In this document: piece after piece, positions 58,701 to 64,000 of the stretch
Layout: each line of letters starts with the position of its first letter
Position numbering within the stretch: the stretch's first letter is position 1
Assembly (NCBI GenBank): GCA_903813345.2
Contig: CAIIXF020000008.1
Span: 1,933,341 to 1,997,340 of the forward strand
DNA: 64,000 nt
Direction: 5' to 3'
DNA from: Owenia fusiformis
Lineage: Eukaryota > Annelida > Polychaeta > Sabellida > Oweniidae
Notes under the pieces: model-generated
The model's database searches: none
Seen by the model: the letters and a program-made list of their open reading frames with translations, nothing else
Told to the model about the DNA's origin: nothing
Program-made: the position numbers and the translations under genes

Positions 58701-61700
58701 ATAATAGTTTTATGTTTTATATCTTTGAGGAATCAATGATTAGACTTGGCATATACATGACTTTTATTTAATTGAGGAAATATGTCATTAAAGGTGAAAT
58801 ATTTTAGTCTGAATGAATGCTACACTCTTAAAACAGAAATACATGTACACTGTGAATAGTTGATTCTATATTTGCTATATGAAATTGAAGTACACATGAA
58901 AATCTTAAACATAGATGTCATTATCTAAATGCAAAGAAGACAAAATAAAATCTTTGGTCATATTGAGGTAAAGTATGGAAGTGAGGTATGAAGGTGAGGT
59001 ATAGGGGTAAGGTATGGAGATAAGACATGGGTTGAGGTATGGAGGTAAGGTGAAAGGTGAGGTATAGAGGTAAGGTGTGGAGGTGAGATGTGGTTAGGTA
59101 TGTAGGTGTGGTAAAGAGGTAAGGTGTGAAGGTGAGGTATAGAGGTAAGGTGTGAGATGAGGTATGGAGGTAAGGTGTGGAAGTGAAGTAGAGGTTGTAA
59201 GGGAGGGGGCATAAGGGTCTGAAGCAAATTCCAATCCATTCTTAAAACAGACAATCTCAGTTTGGAATTGCTCTGGTATCCAGTGTGGTATCCATCCAGT
59301 ATTCTAAGAAAACACAGTATGTACGGATCAAATATTATAATATATGATATCAGATAGCAGGACAGAACATATGACATCCTTATATCCATTTAAGATAATT
59401 TTTTAATTACATGAAGTTGCAAATGGGAAAGATGTGAATTTGATTAGAATCCATCTACAAATAGTTACAAGAGACATCTATATTATCACTATGAAGTTAT
59501 TTTCATAAAATTGTTCCAATATGATTGAAGCTGTAACATATACATACAACTGGGGTATATCAGAGAAAAACAATATTTCCCACAGAAAAATGATACTATA
59601 TCAAATAAATAAATAAATAAAAGAGAAATTAGAATAATTCTTCCAAAGCTGACAACATATAAGAGAACCAAAACAGAATACAAAAAAAAACACATAAAAT
59701 TGTGAATGTGGGATGGAGGGGGGGGGGTAAAGTATAACATAGACTATTCTTATTTGCAAAATTTTCTCTTGTAAATGCACATATTCTAAAATGTTCAACT
59801 CTATTTACAGAGTACTGGTATCTATTTAAACATATACAAACGCTCAGGTTGCAATAAATCCCATCAACATTCTATGATTTACAAGGGAACTTGTCCCAGA
59901 ATCCCTAATCCTCCCTCAAATAAGAACGCTTGCTAAGCCACTACGAAGAGTTGCAAACGTGACAAGGAATCCATCAATAACATACAGGTATATCAATGCA
60001 GTTACCATGGATACAGACTGATATATTATGAAACTTCATATATGTTTTATGATAGGTCTTAATTTCATAAAGCAGGCTAACTAATCCCTATCATTTGTCC
60101 ATGAAACAAAATTAATTGAACAATGGTATGGCATGACTACAGGCAACAAGTTATATTCATCCAGTATACAGGAAATGGATTCAGAATACAACACCCTGAT
60201 TTCATTCTGATTTCTGAGTCTCACTTCATCTAACACTTCCAGTTTTCCAAAGGATAATATTTGCTGTGGATCTCACAATGCCCTGATTCTAAAATTGAAT
60301 GAATACCTTTATCTATTCAAAGCAAAGCTGATAGATTATAACATGGTCCTAAATCAATCTAGCTGGAAGAAATCAATTTGATTTCATTTTTGAATGTCAT
60401 CTTTTAATATTTTGAATGTCAAACTAAAAAATAACAACTTTCCCGAATAGCAAATCCTTGTTAAAGCACAATATATTTTTATCAAAGTATATTTAGCTCT
60501 AAAGCACTTCTTGGACTCCAAGGCACAAAATGATTGAACATTTGTGATATTTACTATACCATTGATTTGAATATAATAAACCCAGACTTTGAAGAGATCT
60601 CAAAATTAAACCATATTCCTCTCTTCAGGAAATCATTTACGATTTTGTGAGGCAGAGAACAGAAAAAAACTGATCACAATATAGCGCCCAAGGCTGCATA
60701 AAATACATTTTCTTTGAGTATCTTTACTTCAGAGAGATCTCAAAATTAATGAAAATTGCCATTTTTTCAATACCCCATACTCATCCCTGGGGTCAGGCCA
60801 AAAAAACTCAGAATATGTGTTAAAATCTTATGTATATAAATACACATGCTTACATATTATTAACATGATATCAATCTATGAATTGTCACATAAAAGGCTG
60901 ATCACCTTTTCTAAGATCTAGAAATTATAAGCACTTATGAGGGAGTCACCTGTGATTTCAATCATTGCCTTGGCAGGAAGCTGATCTTTTAGACATGCAT
61001 CGAGCCAGATTATCAGGTTATTGACTTTCAGTCACCCAAAGTCGTTCTAATCAAGTGTTATATCGACTGACAAGTTTTTAACCGATTAAGATTCTTAATA
61101 CTCGATTAACTGATTATCAAGACATCATTGACTGATTGACACCCGAATGTCAGTTTGACATGCTAAGTGTAGCACTTTATTGCACTTGTATTTCCATGTA
61201 TGTACATACTGTATGCTTACGTCATTGCTTTAGTGTGTCTAAATATATTCTACTTTAGTTCTCTGCTGTGCGTCTGAGGTTCAACACCTCAGACGCATAG
61301 TATAGATTTCACAAAAATATAAATCTGGGATTCAGAATTAATAATTACCATGATTGACAATTAATAATAGAACTACAACAAACTACTTTTGACAACACTA
61401 AGCTTGAATCTCAAACTGCCAAACAACTACCATTTATTTAATGCTCATGGGGAAACTACGAGGAAAAATGCCCAACTTCATTTCTGGTCAAATAAGTAAA
61501 CTCAAACTGGTGAAATAAAATCATATTCTTTCACACGATTTGATATAATTTATTGTAAAACATTGTCAGAAATACACATAATAACATGATAATCACCCTG
61601 ATTCAGTAATACTTAAATATCACGGCTGAATGGAAATCTGCAAACAAGACTTGAGAAATGGTGAATTAAAAGGAAAACCAATGAATTATCGCCCAATAGA

Positions 61701-64000
61701 AAATTGTCCATAAATAAAATCTTAAAAGATGGCAGCTTACTGGAAATGAGTACTACATTTTTAAATGATCAATATTGACCATATCAAAATGTTTTTCCAT
61801 GTTTTGCTAAATGGTACTATATATGATTATTGCTACCATATCAGGAGAGAAAAAGTCTGACAAGGAATATCCTTTATACCATCGATGCACACCACTAATT
61901 CAAAGGAATGCATACAATCTATAGCAGGGGTTCCATTAGCAGCAGCCAACAGGCGATTTTCACCGGTAGTTTTCACATAATCGCCTGTTGTTTTAAGGGA
62001 CTTTAAAACTTTTCCATGTTAGATTTATGATTTTCCCCAGGGATTTCCATTAGTTTTTCCTGTTGTTTTCATTTATTTAGCCTGTTGTGAGAAACCCCTG
62101 CTATAGGATCAGTTATCAAAGAAATGAATAAGACACGATTGTCATAGAACAATTACCGAAATCCTGTTATTCTAATACTTATTCTATTGTTCCTTACAAC
62201 AGACTGATTGAAAGTCCACCACATAGCATACCAAGCATGATGTAATTCAATTGCTTGGACAATTCAGTCTGCATATACATGGATTCTTCCCTTATTGTAT
62301 AATTATACAGTGCCTGGTACAATCAATCAGATTGTGATCGTGATTGTGAAAAAAAGTAATTTCCTGGAGAACAATTCCACTTAGAGACAACAAAAGACTT
62401 ATGAGAGACAAGGACGGGATTATTAATATCAATCCTGAAAAATAGGATGTCACAGAACAAAGGACACAAGACCTCGTCATATACCTCTGTTCATGTGTTC
62501 AATATGTATATCATAAGAGACAGATAACAATCATGACAGATTTGTACTGTAAAACCTGTCAAATCCAAACTTCACTGGGCCTGAGCAAAAACTTTTGTTC
62601 GATTGGTGTTCAGATCGCCAGGTCGTATTTGTGAAATTACCAGAGTTTTTATCATAGTATGGCAGATTAAAAACAGGGGATAGAAAAAGTTCTAACAAGT
62701 TCTCTGGCCAGAAAAATCAAATGTAATTTCTCTCACCTTGTTCTGTTTGATGACCCTAGTACTAGTAAGTGCTTCATCATCATCTATGGAGAATGAGGAA
62801 TCTGACATTAACACACGCATTGACGAGATGGACGAATCTGACATGAACGAACTCATACTGGATGTACTATTGGATCTTTCTAGTTTCATTGAGACACAAA
62901 GACTGTCATTTGTAGTTAGCCCTTTTGATTGCACATCATCAATTGCACTTGGAGATATCTGGGAAATATCCTCTATTGCACACTGGGGCTCCTGGGTAAT
63001 ATCCCCCATTGCACTCTCAGGCACATGGGATAAATCCCCCTCTGCTGTACTGGGTGCTTGAGACTGTTTGGTGCAGCTTTCTTTGTCTTCGTGATATGCT
63101 GGGTGACTAAGGCTGAAATCGCTGATTACAACGGAGGGTGGGGCCACATTGAATGAAGGCGGAGTCAATTTGGTGAAAGACGGAATATTTGCGTTTGAGA
63201 GCTTCGGCCTAGTAAGGGCACTGTTCATAGGTGTATCATCCACAGGCTGATCACTTGATATGTTAAAACTGTCAACCTCAGTAAAACTAGATTGTGATTG
63301 AGAAGCTTGGAGAACAGTCTGATCTAGTTTACTACACAGTGTACTATAATGGGCCTCTAGGGAACAATCATGGTACTCTACAGGAGACCGCTCCCCTTCG
63401 CTATGGGAGGTCATATCTACTGCTGAATCTCCGGCACTAGATCTCCGGCTGCCCCTGCCATCACTTACAGGGCTAAGGAGGGAGGCGCGGGAAGGTAGTG
63501 TGTCAATATAGTTCATATAAGGCTTGCTTAAAAGTTCAGGATCAGATACGTAATCACTCGTTGTACCGAGACTACCAGATTTCTTAACATCCTGTTTGAT
63601 TGATTGTATATTGTGAACATATTCACTCGTGTAAGTCTTTGGTAATGGGGCCGTAGCAGATGGCTTACATGTGGTAGGTTCTGACATTGTGCCACTGATG
63701 GTTTTTTTATGCACATCTACTACCCTTTTGTAAGGTACGTAACCCTGGCTCCCAGCCATGTCTTCAGTAATATAGTCTTTGTTTCCCAGGCCTCTTTCAT
63801 TAGCACTATAGTCCCTATTCTCTACATTAAAGCCTATTTCCCCTGCACTTCCACTGCAGTCTCTTTTCCCTGCATTTAAGTCTCTTTTCCCTGCACTTAA
63901 GTCTTTATCCTCTTTAGTATTGTCTGTTTTCCCTGAATCAACGACTCTCTCTGGCGATCTATAGGGAGTATAAGTGCCATGAGATATATAGCCCTCTGTG
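40496..64000 (-). CDS. Inositol-trisphosphate 3-kinase, alternative first exons, 5' partial
   Basis: Phosphorylates Ins(1,4,5)P3 to Ins(1,3,4,5)P4, ending IP3/Ca2+ signals; cytoplasmic or cytoskeletal. Shared exons: 49765-49663, 46870-46740, 46544-46407, 42591-42442, 42016-41915, 41238-41167, 40741-40496; 942 nt, 313 residues, all phases matching. Visible: calmodulin-binding-type segment [17 protein letters not shown] motif [31 protein letters not shown] (SSLL motif); MIDFGKTT (ATP/Mg); C-terminal [16 protein letters not shown]-termini: a 99-residue exon (53529-53233) giving a 412-residue protein, or a long exon (62737 to beyond 64000). Both end AAG/GT in phase 0, as required for the same acceptor. 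ITPKA/B/C type cannot be assigned; one invertebrate orthologue is likely. Confidence 0.93.
41022..41126. mobile_element. 100-bp TIR element beside an IP3 kinase exon
   Basis: ACAGTTAAACCTGTG and inverted AGGTCTTACTGTA ends; internal GTTCCACTTGGGAG is shared with a partial copy at about 41427-41505, so copies flank exon 41167-41238 on both sides. Confidence 0.65.
41167..41238 (-). CDS. IP3 3-kinase exon
   Basis: Encodes [18 protein letters not shown] and FFSSHE. Acceptor GTTCCAG, donor GAG/GTATGT; 72 nt, phase 0. Confidence 0.92.
41526..41955. repeat. 52-bp tandem array duplicating an exon end and its splice donor
   Basis: Eight units at exact 52-bp spacing. On the minus strand each unit is the last ~38 nt of exon 42016-41915 (ATTTGGACAATACACAGAC...CCAGTCATTTTG) plus GTATGTATAATTAGC. 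Donor positions: 41914 (real), 41862, 41810, 41758, 41706, 41654, 41602; the copy at 41550 is degraded to GTCTGT. Reading through the first copy shifts frame and reaches a TAA. Confidence 0.97.
41915..42016 (-). CDS. IP3 3-kinase exon whose 3' end is tandemly duplicated
   Basis: Encodes [18 protein letters not shown] and [14 protein letters not shown]. Acceptor CTTTTCAG, donor TTG/GTATGT; 102 nt, phase 0. Confidence 0.92.
42442..42591 (-). CDS. IP3 3-kinase exon
   Basis: Encodes [18 protein letters not shown] and [18 protein letters not shown]. Acceptor TTTCAG, donor AAG/GTTTGT; 150 nt. Confidence 0.95.
42613..43060. mobile_element. Mariner-type MITE just upstream of an IP3 kinase acceptor
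   Basis: TA-flanked ends CACTGTGTCCATAAAGTCC and inverted CAGGGTGTTCATAAAGCC. Its left end is about 20 bp from the acceptor at 42592, so the branch site may lie in transposon sequence. Confidence 0.7.
43292..45654. repeat. 1.07-kb direct duplication in an IP3 kinase intron
   Basis: Copy 1 about 43292-44364 and copy 2 about 44578-45654, offset 1286-1290 bp, with roughly 98% identity by eye, separated by about 213 bp of single-copy sequence (with repeated AAGGCG / GCGCTTT words). Small differences include a 4-bp insertion in the ATTTATTT run. Confidence 0.95.
46136..46402. repeat. 36-bp minisatellite in register with an IP3 kinase donor
   Basis: Seven units of 36 bp. On the minus strand the donor GTATGTAATTAGTGTCACATCA is followed by units GTATGTTACGAGTGTCACATCA...; the last unit's GT position is exactly 36 bp from the real one. 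Copies carry GGGTATGT, GGGCATGT or GGGTTTGT. Twelve-residue repeat frames on both strands are by-products. Confidence 0.95.
46407..46544 (-). CDS. IP3 3-kinase exon with IPK motif
   Basis: Encodes [36 protein letters not shown] and NPKLRK. Contains the P-x3-D-x-K-x-G inositol-phosphate kinase motif. Acceptor CTTCAG, donor AAG/GTATGT. Confidence 0.96.
46740..46870 (-). CDS. IP3 3-kinase exon
   Basis: Encodes [20 protein letters not shown] and [18 protein letters not shown]. Acceptor TTTTCAG, donor CAG/GTGAAC. Confidence 0.95.
47110..49662. other. IP3 kinase intron
   Basis: AT-rich, no exon seen. A pair of ACAGTAAAACCTG / CAGGTTTAACTGT inverted words at about 47150-47222 marks a small TIR element. 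Confidence 0.5.
49663..49765 (-). CDS. IP3 3-kinase exon, calmodulin-binding type segment
   Basis: First shared exon: [20 protein letters not shown] and [15 protein letters not shown]. Acceptor TTTCAG, donor CAAG/GTAGGT. Confidence 0.95.
51001..51200. mobile_element. 200-bp MITE, AGGCCCGTAGCCAGG family
   Basis: Best of three copies: AGGCCCGTAGCCAGGGGGG start and GGCTACGGGCCT end, internal GAACCCCCC and TTTTGGCCAAAA words. GGGTTA flanks both sides (possible duplication). Confidence 0.88.
52090..52158. repeat. (TATTG)n microsatellite
   Basis: About 14 pentamer units with a few substitutions. Confidence 0.95.
53233..53529 (-). CDS. IP3 3-kinase alternative first coding exon (short isoform)
   Basis: 99 residues, [16 protein letters not shown]...PPSKLKRK, Ser/Asp/Cys-rich, no known domain. 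ATG in ACCATGG context with an in-frame TAA 18 nt upstream, so this start is firm. Donor AAG/GTATTT, phase 0, joining PSSWRKIR. A promoter should lie right of 53529. Confidence 0.8.
53530..55244. other. Sequence upstream of the short IP3 kinase isoform
   Basis: Candidate promoter and intron. Repeated TTGATTGTCCA/GAACTTTG words near 54760-54920 form a diverged ~50-bp repeat. No gene seen. Confidence 0.4.
55245..55854. mobile_element. TTAA-flanked foldback element
   Basis: TTAA at 55245-55248 and 55851-55854 bracket inverted ends AGGAATATTCCTTGCCA; ~200-bp arms share CATGTTTAGCAAAACA, AAGCTGCCATCTTTTAAA-type and AGTGATGTCATC blocks. A half copy lies at 61718-61876. TTAA suggests piggyBac- or Kolobok-like mobilisation. 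Confidence 0.88.
55855..57023. other. IP3 kinase long intron, no gene seen
   Basis: Short frames only; CATGTTAATGTC repeats near 56162-56215. Confidence 0.4.
57024..57513. mobile_element. 490-bp element with perfect 18-bp TIRs
   Basis: CACCGGAATAGCCTGACA at 57024-57041 and its exact inverse at 57496-57513. Interior unique, with a CCAATTTTGATC hairpin near 57331. No target duplication obvious. Confidence 0.85.
57875..58063. mobile_element. MITE, GGCCATAGCCAGC copy
   Basis: Diverged copy of 51001-51200 in inverted orientation: shares CTCAGAATGGTGAAAAA, TTTTGGCTAAAAA and end GGCTATGGACCT; includes an 11-nt G run. Confidence 0.75.
58064..58969. other. IP3 kinase long intron, no gene seen
   Basis: AT-rich, no repeat or exon recognised. 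Confidence 0.4.
58970..59210. repeat. Degenerate GAGGTAAGGT/GAGGTATGG minisatellite
   Basis: About 11 units of ~20-24 bp. On the plus strand each carries AGGTAAGG or AGGTGAGG words. The 143-residue minus-strand frame of HTLPLYHT-like repeats is a by-product. Confidence 0.85.
59211..61717. other. IP3 kinase long intron, no gene seen
   Basis: Unique AT-rich sequence; an (AAAT)n run near 59600 and an 8-G run at 59717. Short inverted pair CTGAGGTTCAAC/CACCTCAGACGC near 61272-61300. Confidence 0.4.
61718..61876. mobile_element. Half copy of the TTAA foldback element
   Basis: Matches the right arm of 55249-55850 (AAAAGATGGCAGCT, ATTTTTAAATGATCAATATT, TTTTTCCATGTTTTGCTAAA, CAAGGAATAT). Confidence 0.85.
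61919..62106. mobile_element. CAGGGGTT-ended element with CTATAG flanks
   Basis: Element 61925-62100 starts CAGGGGTTCC and ends GAAACCCCTG, flanked by CTATAG on both sides. Internal CAACAGGCGATTTTC and CGCCTGTTG form pairs. Ends resemble hAT. Copies at 11170-11312 and a fragment at 6129. Confidence 0.8.
62107..62736. other. Intron sequence next to the long first exon
   Basis: No exon. ACTGTAAAACCTGTCAAATCC at 62547 is a fragment of the 8633-9072 family. Confidence 0.45.
62737..64000 (-). CDS. Long N-terminal coding exon, probable IP3 3-kinase long isoform, 5' partial
   Basis: The frame is open from the right edge to a strong donor AAG/GTGAGA at 62736, phase 0. Met at 63759 is internal or an optional start; in-frame sequence continues to base 64000, ending the window as ...[19 protein letters not shown]. 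No enzyme domain: low-complexity, acidic and Ser-rich, with [12 protein letters not shown]-type and [20 protein letters not shown] repeats and Ser clusters ([14 protein letters not shown]) likely phosphorylated. Long disordered N-termini are typical of ITPKB/C. Assignment to the kinase gene rests on strand, phase and order; splicing over 13 kb to 49765 is inference, and it could be another gene. Confidence 0.6.

Noticed and set aside
58958-59389. 143-residue minus-strand frame rich in His/Thr/Leu/Pro
   Set aside because: Translation of the degenerate GAGGTAAGG minisatellite.

Overview
The window is nuclear DNA from an animal, most likely a marine invertebrate. I base this on intron-containing genes with GT-AG junctions, bilaterian gene families (Rel/NF-kB, IP3 3-kinase, LTO1, cGAS/Mab-21-like, SOX-like HMG), an AT-rich background, and a very high density of small inverted-repeat DNA transposons and CR1/L2-like LINEs. 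I cannot name the species. All exon models were built by eye from reading frame, splice consensus and phase matching.

Layout. 1-5.3 kb, minus strand: eight phase-consistent exons of a Rel/NF-kB transcription factor whose 3' part runs off the left edge. 4.1-13 kb: intergenic and intronic transposon debris (mariner-type foldbacks, MITEs, direct duplications). 13.0-17.5 kb, plus: a nearly full-length but frameshifted non-LTR retrotransposon with a PHD-type ORF1 and an endonuclease/RT ORF2. 18.97-20.83 kb, plus: an intronless protein with a CxxC/CxxC N-terminus and two SOX-like HMG boxes. 21.5-22.9 kb: nested TIR elements. 24.2-37.6 kb, plus: five exons of LTO1 (Fe-S cluster adaptor). Its introns host a foldback element interrupted by a LINE, a TTAA-flanked element carrying two convergent spliced genes, and an intronless cGAS-like nucleotidyltransferase gene (candidate cGLR). 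40.5-64 kb, minus: an inositol-trisphosphate 3-kinase gene with seven shared catalytic exons and two apparent alternative first coding exons (53.5 kb and >62.7 kb, the latter running off the right edge).

The most unusual signal is architectural. Four introns, two in Rel and two in the IP3 kinase gene, begin inside a minisatellite: the real 5' splice site is the first, in-register unit of a tandem array of 27-52 bp units. In the clearest case the array contains eight copies of the exon end plus its GTATGT donor. A transposon has also inserted at the TA of the GTAAGTA donor of the first Rel coding exon.

Functionally, three host genes concern signalling or innate immunity (Rel, candidate cGLR, IP3 kinase) and one is housekeeping (LTO1). 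Their proximity may be coincidental; nothing here shows a shared pathway or operon.
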